A stretch of DNA of 64,000 nt from Martensiomyces pterosporus (taxonomy: Eukaryota; Kickxellomycota; Kickxellomycetes; Kickxellales; Kickxellaceae). Position numbers and translations under genes: made by a program. Positions 1 to 10,989 of this stretch are shown one piece after another. Under the pieces are notes generated by a model. That model did no database searches and was not told the DNA's origin. It worked only from the letters and a program-made list of their open reading frames with translations. The stretch's first letter is position 1; each line of letters starts with the position of its first letter. Where the stretch lies: NCBI GenBank assembly GCA_025201845.1, contig MU603979.1, forward strand, positions 1-64,000. Reading direction: 5' to 3'.

Positions 1-86
1 GACCCATCCTCTGGGTCGGCAGCACTGCTCGAGCTTGCGCGTGGATTTGGCGAGCTGCAAAAGCTCGGCTGGCGTCCTCGCCGCTC
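1..86 (+). repeat. 86-bp exact repeat shared with 11452-11537
   Basis: Bases 1-86 are identical to 11,452-11,537. The first mismatch is at base 87 (C versus A), after which the two M28 paralogues diverge normally. Both copies sit right at a sequence start (window start and the base after an N run), which is typical of contigs broken at a shared repeat. Confidence 0.9.
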
Positions 87-1158
87 CATCATCCTTGCAT
101 CGTGGGATGCTGAGGAGTACGGCCTGGTGGGATCGACCGAGTGGGTTGAGGACAACCAGGAGTGGCTGCGCACGCAGGCCATTGCCTATGTCAACGTCGA
201 CGTAGCTGTGCGCGGCAAGCTATTCTCCTCCAGCGCCTCGCCGCTCTACAAATCACTGCTGTACTCCGTTTCACAGGAAGTGCCGTACTTGGACACCAAC
301 CAAACTGTGTATGACCACTGGGTCGAGGAATTCCTCCAAGGACAGGAGCACGCTCCCAGGGGTCGCCACTCCGACAGAAAGAGTCGCCCACCAGTTTTCC
401 CCTTGGGGTCAGGCAGCGATTTTACTGCATTCAACGACTTTCTGGGCATCTCGTCCGTTGACCTCGGGTTCAGCGGCCCAGGCAGTGTGTACCACTCCAA
501 CTACGATAGTTTCAAGTTTGCCGAAACGTTCATGGACCCCGGCTTCAAGATCCACAAGACACTGACGCAAGTCTGGGGCCTGCTGACCATCCGTTTGGCA
601 GACGAGCCCCTTGTTCCATTCAACCCCGTCTCGCACGCATGGGATTTCAAGAAATACGTGGATGAACTCGAAGCAGTCGTCAGCAAGAAGCTCTCTGGGG
701 CGCATCTTCCATCCAGCATCCTGTCTGCACACCCTCATCGTGGCGGCAGGAGCCAAAAACTGATCAAGAACCTGCGCAAAGCACAGCGCACGCTTTTGCG
801 GAGCGCATACCGGTATGCATCGGAGCGCGAGGCATTTATTGCCCAATTCGGTACCGACTGCACCGCGGTCGCAGGTGCAAGGCAGGAGCGCTGCATCAGG
901 ACACTGCGTGAGCTCAACGACAAGGTGTCGTTCTTTGAAAGGCATCTCCTCGATGATGCTGGATTGCCCGGCCGTAGCTGGTTCAAGAATGTGTTGGTGA
1001 GCCCAGGCCTGTGGAAGGGATATGGATCGCAGACGCTCCCTGGGCTCACTGAGGCTGCAGTTGATGGAGACTGGAAGAGGTTTGAGAGGCTGGAGAAGCG
1101 CACGGCGGAGATTGTCAAGAGCGCCGCCGGCGTGCTCAGACGTGGCCACCATCACTGA
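1..1158 (+). CDS. M28 family metallopeptidase, glutamate carboxypeptidase II-like, 5' partial (copy 1)
   Basis: The frame is open from base 1, so the gene begins left of the window; 385 codons of the C-terminal half are present. The order matches glutamate carboxypeptidase II (NAALADase): a DPSSG zinc-ligand motif at the first codons, SWDAEEYG at about 101-120 carrying the catalytic Glu (112-114) and the zinc-ligand Glu (115-117), an NVD motif with zinc-ligand Asp (199-201) and VYHSNYD with zinc-ligand His (493-495). The His ligand that precedes DPSSG lies outside. The C-terminal 200 residues correspond to the helical dimerisation domain. Such enzymes are usually type II membrane or vacuolar/secreted zinc carboxypeptidases that remove C-terminal Glu or other residues; the substrate here is unknown. 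All visible catalytic residues are intact, unlike the paralogue at 11,443. The protein ends in three His. Family call is firm, exact substrate is not. Confidence 0.88.
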   Translation, partial: DPSSGSAALLELARGFGELQKLGWRPRRSIILASWDAEEYGLVGSTEWVEDNQEWLRTQAIAYVNVDVAVRGKLFSSSASPLYKSLLYSVSQEVPYLDTNQTVYDHWVEEFLQGQEHAPRGRHSDRKSRPPVFPLGSGSDFTAFNDFLGISSVDLGFSGPGSVYHSNYDSFKFAETFMDPGFKIHKTLTQVWGLLTIRLADEPLVPFNPVSHAWDFKKYVDELEAVVSKKLSGAHLPSSILSAHPHRGGRSQKLIKNLRKAQRTLLRSAYRYASEREAFIAQFGTDCTAVAGARQERCIRTLRELNDKVSFFERHLLDDAGLPGRSWFKNVLVSPGLWKGYGSQTLPGLTEAAVDGDWKRFERLEKRTAEIVKSAAGVLRRGHHH

Positions 1159-1469
1159 AACTCACATAGGACTTTGTTTGCCGCGGATGGCTTTCGTTTC
1201 AGTATCTTGTGTTAACATGGACACCATTTACTGCTAGCAATACGCAAAAGGACATTGCAACGGCTGGCTTCTGCCTTTTTTGCGTGTTAAAGTAGGAGCG
1301 GTCTTTCAAGACGAGATGCAAAGCCATACGAATGAAGGAAACTAGATATAGGGAGCAACCAGGACCTTGATACTGGCTCCTACCGGGCACTGCGAGGGTG
1401 AGTCCGAGGCATTTAATTGAGACAGCTGCATTGTTTTTTCAATACGAGAAATGGCTCTGGGGCTCAGTT
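1159..1469. other. intergenic, convergent 3' ends
   Basis: This 311-bp stretch separates the stop codons of the M28 gene and the first TLC gene. No coding or RNA feature was seen; it should hold both 3' UTRs. Confidence 0.6.
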
Positions 1470-2306
1470 CTACTCGTCCTTCTTGTCCATTTCGTCCAGA
1501 GCACGGACCAAATCAGCGTCCAAGACAGTTCTTTTTGCAGACATGATGATGACGCCAAACCAGTAGTAGCTCAGACTGAGCAGGGTAAGGTTCGACAGAC
1601 GGACAAAGTTAGCAATCAGCGGGTTAATCGGCACTGTGGAGCTGGCCATATCGCGCCAGACATTAATCGAGAGTATGGTTCCATAGACGATCCTGGCAAA
1701 GAAGAAGCTCGACACAAGGGCCATTCCGTTGATGAAGTACAAGATCGAGTCCTTGAATCCCATGTCCTCCAGCGCGTGGTGCAGGTTGAGGAACAGGGTG
1801 CTGACCTCGAACATCATGAAGCACGCGCCATAGTACTGGAGGAACGGTGTGTACGAGAGGAGGTAAACGCCAAAGGACATGACGGCGTGCACCATGAATC
1901 CCCACCCGTTAATGTCGACATTGTTGTAGGTGTTGATGATGTCCCAGAGGAAGTAGCCCACAGTCACAGTGAATGAGGTTTCGGCTACTGGGTCGGTGCC
2001 GTGGAGTGGATCCCTCCTGAGCTTTGTGTTGGCAATGACCACAAGGGACATGGTCACTATGTACATGGCGTGGAGGGCAGAGGTCTTTCGCACATTCCAC
2101 TTGTATCTCTCCACTTTTGTAAGGCGCTTCCACATGCCTGGGAGAATAACAGGCGTCAGAAAGTTGCTCAGCGCATACATAGCTTGGAAGAACGCCGTAG
2201 CCAAGAACACACGCGGCCAGTAGGGTGCAAGCCGTGGGAGTCCGACGCTGTTGAAGAAGCTCACGCACAGCCCATTGTCGACGAGCGCGTTGTACACTGC
2301 CTCCAT
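1470..2306 (-). CDS. TLC-domain (TMEM56/TLCD4-like) multipass membrane protein, copy A
   Basis: A single 278-codon exon with an ATG at 2306. The protein has about six hydrophobic helices and the TRAM-LAG1-CLN8 (TLC) layout: a short N-terminal segment, a first helix after APYWPRV, a VGYFLWDI segment, a QYYGACFMMFE helix and a last helix near SYYWFGVII. It resembles TMEM56/TLCD4 proteins, which sit in ER or plasma membrane and are linked to lipid sensing or transport; it lacks the long catalytic His-His signature region of ceramide synthases, so synthase activity is not claimed. The tail is charged (Asp/Glu/Lys). The paralogue at 3178-4474 aligns along its whole length but carries two introns, whereas this copy has none. 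A TATA-like TATTTAAG sequence (minus strand) lies near 2579-2586. Confidence 0.82.
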   Translation of the reverse strand: MEAVYNALVDNGLCVSFFNSVGLPRLAPYWPRVFLATAFFQAMYALSNFLTPVILPGMWKRLTKVERYKWNVRKTSALHAMYIVTMSLVVIANTKLRRDPLHGTDPVAETSFTVTVGYFLWDIINTYNNVDINGWGFMVHAVMSFGVYLLSYTPFLQYYGACFMMFEVSTLFLNLHHALEDMGFKDSILYFINGMALVSSFFFARIVYGTILSINVWRDMASSTVPINPLIANFVRLSNLTLLSLSYYWFGVIIMSAKRTVLDADLVRALDEMDKKDE

Positions 2307-3177
2307 TTTTCAGAATGTACTCGGTAGCAAGATGTGTGTGGTATCGCTGGGCTGAGTTTCGGATATGGGAGAAAGAGCTGTGGTGAAGCAGAAAAGATGA
2401 GGGAAAGAGAAGCAAGATGCACGAGCCTATCTCGGTTATTGCAGGCGAGCAGCAGGGGGGGTTGCAACGGAGTGCAGCAGAGGCGATTCTGTGGTGGAAA
2501 ACAAGCCTTATCGCTGGCAAACAAACCCAGGGGAATTGGAGGGTATATGGCGAGGGGTAGGCACAATGGATAGTAGGCTTAAATAACGAGGCTTTCAACG
2601 CGTTTAAAATGGAGCAAGTATTACTGAGGGCGAACAACACAGTAATGCAGAAGGAAGGGACACAATAGCAGCCAGCTTTCGATGTATGGAGGGCAATAAA
2701 GGAATTACAGAGGAGAGCAGGATATGCACGACAAAAATCGAGATTGCTACTGATATGATACTGATAAGGAAAAGAGCAAGAGGTGGGGTGTGCGGCTGGT
2801 GGAGCGCAGTATTAGGCTATGAAAAGCGTGCTTGTGATTGCGGCAGCACTCTTGGAAAAGGCATCATGTCTGGCTGTAGATTCTCTCGGCCGACACCGCA
2901 AACATCCCATGGGTGCACCGCCAGCCTCAGAACGCCTGCCTTGGGGGAATAGGGAAAGTGGGCCCCCAGTGCACACTCCTATATACTCCACTTGGGCAGG
3001 TGCATGTGCTCTACTCAGGGGACCAGAAGAGCCCTCAGCTCCAAGCCATGCAGAGCCCGCCATGCAGAGCCCGCCACGCAACCTTTGCGATTCTAAAAAG
3101 AGAATGTATTGGGATGCCATCACTAGAGCGCTTTAGAAACAAGGCAGCCCTAACAAACAGCTAATTCTAAAGAAGGC
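2307..3177. other. intergenic, 871 bp
   Basis: Upstream region of TLC copy A and downstream region of copy B. It contains a purine-rich stretch and a short direct repeat of an AGCCCGCCA-type sequence near 3055-3075. No supported gene. Confidence 0.5.
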
Positions 3178-4474
3178 TTACTCGGTCTTCTTCGTCTTCG
3201 CCTCCTTGGGCGAGAACCGCCTTCTCACAGCATCGATCATCAGATAGAACCAGTAGTAACTCAGAACCAGGATAGAGGTATTTGCAACCCTGTAGAAATA
3301 ATACAAAACGGCGGGGGTCTGCGATCCATTGGCCTTCAGGTCCTCAAACAGGTGGTACGACATGTACGATCCGAATATGATGCGCACGGTGAGGTAGAGG
3401 AACAGCAGCATCGAAGCGTTATACAGCTGCAGCCGACTGCCGGTCATGCCAAGTTTGTCCAGCCACCAGTTGATGTTGAGGAAAATGGTGCTGGCCTCAA
3501 ACATGATAAACGAGGCGCCGTAGTACTGCAGCGAGGGCCTCTACATATGCATATGGTGACAGTTGAGCAACACAAGCGCAGGTATGTCAAGTCAGCGCCT
3601 ACGAATGGAGTGGGTGAACAGCTACAGCAATGCCAGCTCGCTTAATCCTCACCACGTGCATGGATTGATCGCATCTAATGGAATCTCTCCGGATACATGG
3701 GCTATTTGCAAACACGCAGCACGGCTGCACTTACGAATGAGAAAATAAACACGCCAAAGGAGGCGAAGGCGTGAACAACAAACCCCAGCCCAAGCTTCTT
3801 GTAGTCAGCCAGCGACACGCAGATGTCCCAGAGGAAGTACCTAGAGAGGACAGCGTAGGAAAGTAAAAGACGCTGTGTTAGCAACGGTGCACATACCTGC
3901 TCGAGATCATTGTGAATGATAGTAGCCAGGCCGTCCCATGAGACACCAAATGACCTATTGGCGGCTGCTTCCCCACAAACAAAAATGCACAAGCAGCACC
4001 GACACGTGTGGCAGGGACGTGACAAGCACGCATATCATCTGGTCTGGGAATGCATGACCCCCCTTTCGCACAGCACCCAAGGCACATTAACCCGGCGAGA
4101 CCGTCGCTGGCACCTTACCCACAAACAATGGTGTAAACACACGCCGGATAGTGATCGAATCCATAGATAGTGTCGTCCGTCAGAACCTTGTTGAAGAAGA
4201 TTGGAATCGCTGCAACAACAACCACCAGGGCATGGACCTGCGAAACAACACGGATTCCCCAGTCGTACTTCTGGCGCGCCGTCAATGCATCAAACCTTTT
4301 GCCAAACACAGCCGAGCTAAGGATGTTTGACGACAGGCGCAGCACCTGAAACATCGCAGACAGCATGAGCAGAGCTGGCCAGTACGGAATTAGCTTTGGC
4401 AGACCCACCAAGTGGCAGAACCTCTGGGCCTCCGGCAGGTCGACCAACCGCTGGTAGTATGTAGCAACAGACAT
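3178..4474 (-). CDS. TLC-domain (TMEM56/TLCD4-like) multipass membrane protein, copy B, three exons
   Basis: The model joins exon 1 (4474-4119), exon 2 (3840-3735) and exon 3 (3540-3178), giving 274 residues. Exon 1 ends in TGTGG before GTAAGG; exon 2 starts after CTAG and restores TIVCGYFLWD, matching TVGYFLWD of copy A; exon 2 ends at TTC before GTAAGT; exon 3 starts after TGTAG with codons for RPSLQYYGASF, matching QYYGACF of copy A. All phases agree and the length equals copy A (278). It is therefore a head-to-tail tandem paralogue with the same six-helix TLC topology and a Lys-rich C-terminus. Function is only inferred from the family (lipid-related membrane protein). A 21-codon hydrophobic open frame at 4747-4812 lies upstream on the same strand and could be a leader uORF. 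Confidence 0.82.
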
Positions 4475-5500
4475 GGTGCTCAGGGTGTACAGGAAAAGAG
4501 AAGACTCCCTGCTATTGTTTCAACTGTGGAGCAGGCCTCGGGAATGTGCGTAGGAGAATACGGGTTGCTGGTAGTAGCGAAGCTTTGCCTTCTGCGTGTA
4601 CCAGAAGAGTTCGCTGCCGCCCTGAATGTGCAGGAAAAGGGTAGTAGCAGGCTTGGAGCAAGCAGGTAAACAAATAAATAAACAAAATTTGCTATGAAGG
4701 AGGCTTGCAAATTAGCAAGAGTAAAAGAGGCGGAAAAGCAGTAGGTTCAGAAAGGCAAGAGCGCAGAGAGGAGAACGAGCACGCTAAGAATAGCCCAAGA
4801 GGAGGAAGCCATGGAGAACTCAGCCAAGATTCCCTCCTGCGTTCCTTGGTTGTCTATATTTAAATGCACACAGCGACAGGGAACAGGAGGGCTGATGCCG
4901 CCTAATAGTGCCCAGCGCAAGGGAAAATATGTCCACGACCCGGTTGTTGATAGGACGCAGCTCCGTATGAACTCCTTGCGAGCGAATGGGCAGCAAGTGT
5001 GGAGTAAAGCGGCGGCCAGCAGCCTGGTGTCCCACATACACTCTACCCCACCCACACATCCTGCCATTTTGCTCCGTTTTTCGCCACAGCACGACCAAAT
5101 GGCACGAGGCTGTGGCCCAGTGTTGCCACACTCCGGCGAGCTGGGAAATCCGCTGCCACACCAGCCCTCTCCCTTGTACATCGAGGCCAGCAACACTCCG
5201 AGAGTGGATGGAAAGCGCGTGTCGATTCCTGTTGCTCCGCTCTTGGAGCACACTCTGCTCGCGCTTGCGGCAGCAGCTGCTGTGCAAGTGGATATGCACA
5301 GGTTGAAGGTAAGAGTCAGGGTGCGGCGTGAGGCGAGTGGGCATTGGGATACAAGATAATATAGAAAGAACAGTGCTAGCAATAATGATGAAACACGATA
5401 ATGAACAGAGCTAGCTGCCAGGACTTGGCAGGCAGAGTGGAAGGTACAATGCGGAAGGCTGCATCAGAGCCAGACACGCGGCAGGGCTGCTACTATTGCT
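4475..5500. other. intergenic, 1.0 kb, with possible uORF
   Basis: Upstream of TLC copy B. On the minus strand an ATG at 4812 opens 21 hydrophobic codons (start MASSSW) closed at 4747, downstream of an AT-rich TTTAAATATA element near 4855-4865. This may be an upstream ORF in the leader. Nothing else is supported. Confidence 0.35.
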
Positions 5501-7276
5501 CTAGTACGGCGGCTGCTGCGAGCGCCCAGCAGGTGGGTAGTGAGCCTGCGGCACCACGTGGATCTGGGATGGGTTGGTTTCGCCGTCATTGTGGTAGCCG
5601 TAGAGCTGTGGATCCTGACGCAGGTGCTGCGCGTTGCCACCGTTCGCGCTGTTCAGAGAGTAGCCGGCGTCATGAGCCACGACCTCCGTTGGATACGCTG
5701 GCGAGATCTGGTTCAGCGGCACGTCCTCTCCCATGCCTTTGGTCTCTCCGGCATCGTAGGCACTCTGCTTGTTGATGTTGTAGCGTGTGGCTCCGGTAAT
5801 GTCCATTCTGCCGAAGCGGCCCTTCTCCGAATCAGGCTCGTTGGGGTACTTTCCGGTGATCGGGGCTGACATCCACCTGAGCTCGTACCAGATCTCCAAG
5901 AAGAAGTCGGCAAAGTTCAGGGAATCTATGAACGCACGCTTAGTCGACGTCCGCTGCACACCATCAGGTCTGCGATAGGGCCCCACTGGGAACGCCTTGA
6001 TAAACAAAACGGCAAACAGGACCATCTCGATGCAAATAATCAGGGCTGTGAGGCCGTCGACCACATTATCCTTGGACCAGTACTTGGTGCCCTTGATGAC
6101 GTGGATGTTGTTGCTGCCGAGCCACGAGATAATAAACCCTTCCCAGAACGTCAGGAACACGATAAGCTTGATCGCAACGAACTTGATCAGGGGCTTGTCC
6201 TGCTTAATGTCCTCCTTAATCACTCTGTACAGCGAAACGAGCGCGTACATGGCCACCGAGATCGAGATAAAGTCCACGATCGCGATCCACAGGTGTGCAT
6301 ACTTGGGCCGCATGCTGTCGGGGCAGAACACACCCTTAGCGTGTGTGATGATGGTGATGATGGTGTCTGTGGGGCTGATGATGACGTACTGCATGATGCC
6401 CCATTTGAGCAGGACAAAGGTGCGGCGGCCCGCCGGGTTCATTCTGAAGCAGTTGAGGGGGAACGTCCACTTGAGCCCGCGCTTATCCAGCATGGCACGC
6501 TTCTGCTCTGCCGACGAGTCGCCGATGTATTGGAGCAGGAGCATGTAGAATGAGGCAATGGCAAAGGCCTCGTAGCAGTCTCTGACAGCCTTGTAGTACG
6601 GGGCCTCGCGGTAGAAGCGGTAGCTGAGGAACGAGATGATGCTGTAGATGGGGATCATGAGAATGATGCGCACAATCTGGCGCTGCTGACGGGGCTACAC
6701 ATTGTGGCAGAAGCATTTTGCGCGGCGTTGGTGTTCAAAGGCAGCATTAGCTGAAGGTTGCAGTGTGTGTTGCTTAGAAAGCAGACTCCTGGCGGGGAAG
6801 TGTTGGCTGGGATGCAGGATCATCCTCCGCACATAGCGCACAGAAAAGGCAATTGGTTCGCTGGGGCAGCGGCGTTTCAGCCAGCTCAGCTGACTGGGTG
6901 GGGAACTTGGATACAGAGACAGCCAGAAGCAGTAAGCGAAACAGCCTCGTCGTGGTGGAAAAGTAAGTTTTCTTCCACTGCCAGCGTTGCAAGCAGGAGA
7001 TGTGCAAGGAAGCAGCCGTGAGGGACGAGTGCATCTCGTTCAGCTACTTACCACAGTGTAGTTCTTCAGGTGGCTGACGATATGGATGACCGAAATGATG
7101 GTGGCTGCCAGCGCAAACACACCGGCAATAATCCACCCGACCTTGTGTGCGTCAAACTGGTACCAGGCCAGGTTGTCGCTTCCGTGGATGGTGACCCAGC
7201 AGTCTTCATTTCCCGTCTGGAATGTGTCGCCGCTGGCGGACCTGCTATTGACGCCGACCCACTCTAGACGCTGCAT
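5501..7276 (-). CDS. TMEM184 / organic solute transporter alpha-like seven-helix protein, two exons
   Basis: Exon 1 (7276-7052) encodes an N-terminal segment and the first helix (KVGWIIAGVFALAA) and ends NYTV before GTAAGT. Exon 2 (6694-5501) starts after TGTAG with PRQQRQIVR, so the joined HLKNYTVPRQQRQIVRI reproduces the conserved TMEM184 stretch after helix 1. The model gives 472 residues. Seven hydrophobic segments are visible, followed by FADFFLEIWYELRW and a hydrophilic Pro/Gln/Tyr-rich tail. TMEM184 proteins are related to the solute carrier Ost-alpha; yeast and plant members localise to vacuole or endosomal membranes, but their substrate is not settled. The ATG at 7276 was chosen because upstream codons in that frame look noncoding; an additional upstream exon cannot be excluded. 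Confidence 0.88.
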
Positions 7277-8512
7277 CCTCAGGCGCTGTGCGAGTAAGAG
7301 TTTTGTGGATGCCCGTGAGGGTAGCGAAAAAGGAACACTTATGCAAAGAAGAAAAAAAAACAAGCGAGCGGAAAATGGCTTTTGGAGCTGACGATGGAAG
7401 TTTTGGAACAGAAGAAAAGAAAAGTAGGACACCACCGCAGGCAGAGAAGTTGCTACTTTATATGATAGATGGAGTGTAAGAAGCAGCTGAAAGATAAGCA
7501 GCCTTCCATGACGGAAGCGCGCAGTTCTATTTATACGAAAAGGCCTGTCTTTGCCGTCCTTTGCGCGCTTCGCTCTTTGCACGCCGTCGACCTGTGCAAT
7601 TACCGTCTGGCCGCTATAATTAGCCATCTCAACATGGGCTTTCTTGGCCACTCTGCCTCATTGTCTTTGCAGAGCCCCGGAGGCGCACTGCTACTACTAT
7701 GGCACACTGGCACAATAGGCAGGCGACGCGCCTGCTTGCTGCTTATTATTGCATTCGGAGAGCTTGTTGGAAATGAGGTACCCTTTCTGTCTGGCAGCGG
7801 ACAGCACCACCCATCCACGCCCAGCAAAAGTCACTCCCCCCAAGTCGGCTTACTTGCGAGAGGGAGATGGCGGCAACGGGCTTCCGCTTCTATCCAGAGT
7901 GCGATCTCCACTATATTCCCCCAACATGCAGCCCCCCGTGCCTGCGGTGCTTGTCAGCGGTGCAGAATCGATTTCTGGTGCAGAAAATCAAGCAATCTGC
8001 TTCTGCCCAGAGCTCCAAAGCACGCCCTTTCTTGCGCCCTATTGTGCCAAGAGAAAGCAGATAGCTCTAAGCACTCTTGTCAGGATAATAGACTCATCAT
8101 GAAAAATCGACCTACAGCCTCCACACATCGAATGTGGGCACGGGAAATCCGCCAAGATGCACCAAAAAGAACTGCTGCTGTGCACAGCGAAAAAATCAAG
8201 AATTCGAAGGCGCCAAGAGCATGCCTGATCAAAAAAGGAATGCACAGAACCTTCGCATATCTGCAGAGTCCCATTGTGCCTAGATATATGGAGATCATAT
8301 ATGCCTTCATTGTTTTGCACCCAGAGAAGGCATCCTTGATTTTCCAGGTATTCTAGAACACTGCACACGCATATACCAGCCTGCGTCATACTCAAGCGCC
8401 ACGGTTCACAAATCATTGGTGCCATGGCCAGGAGACATGGCAATATTATAAATTATCTGCTTGGGATCAGCAAAAGGGCACTAATGGGCTTGAGCATTGA
8501 AGATAATAATAG
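7277..8512. other. intergenic, 1.2 kb
   Basis: Between the HSF-like gene (3' end) and TMEM184 (5' end). A poly(A)-rich run sits near 7350-7362. Open frames here show no family pattern and are taken as chance. Confidence 0.5.
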
Positions 8513-9262
8513 CTACCAAACATCGTCGCCGCCAGCAAGAAGCACAATATCCGAGCTGCTAGGTGCCCTCTTACCCTTCCTCCTCATCTCTCTGACACCG
8601 TCGATGTTGCCGCGCCGGAAGACAGAGTGTGAAAAAACAGTCCAGCAGTCCTCGGCATCGTCGTCCTGCTTGCGGCGACGCCCATCGCTGTGTCTTTGGA
8701 ATCTGAAGTCATTCAGGTTCTTCGAAATGGAGGCATCCTTGCGTGCCTTTATGCCCTGTGCTTGCAGCTCTACAAGCAGCTGATGCTCATCTCTGTAACG
8801 GAACGCAGTGCCGTTTTGGTTCCACATAGCTCCGCAGCTGTTGAAGGGATCACTAACAACATTGTACAGGGCCTCTGGGAAGCATAGTCTCACACCCAGC
8901 GACACTGTGCTGGTTGGTGTGGAGGACCTTGACCTGTGGGCATGCCTAATCGCTCCACCACCGATACCACTGTCCATATCCACTGGCGGCTGAATAGGTG
9001 CAGTTGGATTGATCACTGGGAGAGCCGGTGCATACCACTGCATCTGCTGCGTGAGCCAAAGTAGCCGCTCCGGGGGTATGGCGTCGAAAAGCGTCTCGAA
9101 TGTCGTGGCAGGTGTCTGCTCAGCAGGGGCTACAGGAGCCATGAAACCTGCAGGTAGCCCAACTGCGGCGGGTTGCAGAAGCCCAAAGGCAGGGCAATGC
9201 TCAGAGCTGCTGACTGCTAACAGCTCGTCCGAAAGCGCATAATCTTCAGTAATGTCTTGCAT
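8513..9262 (-). CDS. small protein with divergent HSF-type DNA-binding domain at the C-terminus
   Basis: An ATG at 9262 gives 249 residues; an in-frame ATG at 9370 would add 36. Residues about 128-228 resemble a heat-shock-factor winged helix: FPEALYNVVSDP matches the first helix, WNQNGTAFRYRD the strand with W..DG..F, KDASISKNLNDFRFQR the recognition helix (compare SSFVRQLNMYGFHK), and WTVFSHSVFRRGNIDG the final W.FSH..F.RG..D motif, followed by basic RRK. The recognition helix is strongly altered and a charged insert (HSDGRRRKQDDD) takes the place of the wing. Unlike canonical HSF there is no trimerising coiled coil after the domain; the N-terminus is Pro/Ala-rich. It is probably a nuclear DNA-binding regulator, inferred from fold only. 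The HSF assignment is mine from motif reading and needs a profile search. Confidence 0.62.
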   Translation of the reverse strand: MQDITEDYALSDELLAVSSSEHCPAFGLLQPAAVGLPAGFMAPVAPAEQTPATTFETLFDAIPPERLLWLTQQMQWYAPALPVINPTAPIQPPVDMDSGIGGGAIRHAHRSRSSTPTSTVSLGVRLCFPEALYNVVSDPFNSCGAMWNQNGTAFRYRDEHQLLVELQAQGIKARKDASISKNLNDFRFQRHSDGRRRKQDDDAEDCWTVFSHSVFRRGNIDGVREMRRKGKRAPSSSDIVLLAGGDDVW

Positions 9263-10989
9263 GATACTTGATTTGTGCTGGAATATGTAACAAGCCAATG
9301 CAAATGATGGCTGGTCTGAGTGGCAGAGAGAGGAAGGCACCCGTTTCGAAGGAAAGGTGAGAATCTCCATCGTAGAACAGGACAGGCAATGGCGTTATAT
9401 GGCTGGTCAACTTGCCCGAAAGGCATCATCTAAGGCAAGAGCTGCTCAGGTCGTCCAATGAACAGCACAGTGCGAAATGATTGATTCTACAGACCAGCCC
9501 TTACCACACTCGAATGTGCACTCTGCGTCTCCAATGCACGCACATTTTATGAAGGCAAGTGTAGCGCAGCGTTCCTGATACCAATATTCAACAGCTGCTG
9601 GCTAATGGACAGCCAGCAAACACATGGAGTGGTCCTCAGCCAGACAAGTGAGCTACTGCGCACGAAAAAGCCGCGGCGCGATGTATGAAAATGCAGCTGC
9701 AAGAGCGTTGGAATCGGCCGCCTGCAACTGTGACAATAGAGTATTTGCGATAAGAGCTCTCGCTGCACGAACTCGGCCGTTTACCCTACCTCCAGCAGTG
9801 CTATATGAAAATATATGCAATATCTCATACCCATGGGTTTTTTATATATAAAAAGCGAAGCTACAAGGTGGAAAGGACTGCGTGCTAGAAGCCACCGCTT
9901 CCATTGTAAAAACCCACACCAAGTAGCCCAATTGCTCAGCATGCATATTACCGCTCCGAGATGATCCCTAAAATGAGGCTGTGTGCGATTCCTCGAGTAT
10001 TTGGACTCGGCCGCTGACAGTCCTTCTACCGTTTCAAGCTGCATGTGCAGATGCAATTGGCACTGCCCCTAATGCATTTATGGAAATAAACCCACTTGAC
10101 ACAAGGCTATTTGTCAATATGTATGTTCAAGCACACATGTATGTGCTTCCTGCCGCTTGCTTCTTGAAACAGTGGCAGGTGTTGGGGAACAATGCAAGAG
10201 CAGCTCAGAACAATGCTCTGCAGGTGCTGTACAATCGCATGTGTTTTCACTTGGTGCACACTGGAGAGATTGGCTGGTGAGCTGAGCAGTGCCGGCAATG
10301 CACATTTCATCCCCGTGTGACGCCTCTCCTAAAAGCAAGAGATGCTTGTCTACCATTCTCAGCGCCCATGGATTGTTGCTACGAAATGCCCAGGACAATA
10401 GACAGCAGGTGCCAGCGACGTCATCCACACGTATAACATATATGTGATGTGCAAAGGAGATATGTGCTCTAGCGATAAGCTGGCCACTGCCAAGTCTTGT
10501 ATTTCAAAGGGTGCCTCCCAGCCAGCTGGAATTGAGCCAGTCATCCACTGATGTTTCGTTGCGTCATGCCCGAGGTGCTCCATTCACTCAATCTCGAAAA
10601 TGCAGAAACTGGTCATGAGATCCCGCTCCTATTCAGCAAAAGACCCTGTGTGTCCAAAGCAGCAAGGCAAGAGAATGCTGGAAATAATCTGCAAGAGGAC
10701 TTTCATTGGTGCGGCTGGCCAGGTCAGCATAAAAGTCGCAGCAAAGGTCGCATATCCTTTTAGGATGAGGATCGCACTTTATGTGGAGGTTGACTAGCGT
10801 GGATTGTTAGTGAGACCCCATGAGACTGAAAACAAAAGCTACAGGGGAAAATGAAAAAGGCCAGTTTGCAATAGGAGCTGCCTCAGCAGAGATTCGTTTT
10901 GGGAGTGCCAGTACGTGGGGAGGTTGGATGATACACGGCACGTACGGGTAGGCCATTTCTCTTACACGGTAGCCCCAGCATTATCTACT
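9263..10989. other. intergenic, 1.7 kb
   Basis: Between the HSF-like gene (5' end) and Rpb12 (3' end). Contains AT-rich patches near 9805-9855. No supported gene. Confidence 0.5.

Noticed and set aside
4811..5359. Overlapping open frames on both strands at 4.8-5.4 kb
   Set aside because: Neither strand shows a recognisable domain; both frames are open by chance in GC-rich DNA.
7469..8356. 295-codon + strand open frame between TMEM184 and the HSF-like gene
   Set aside because: No family pattern and mixed codon use; lies in a promoter region.
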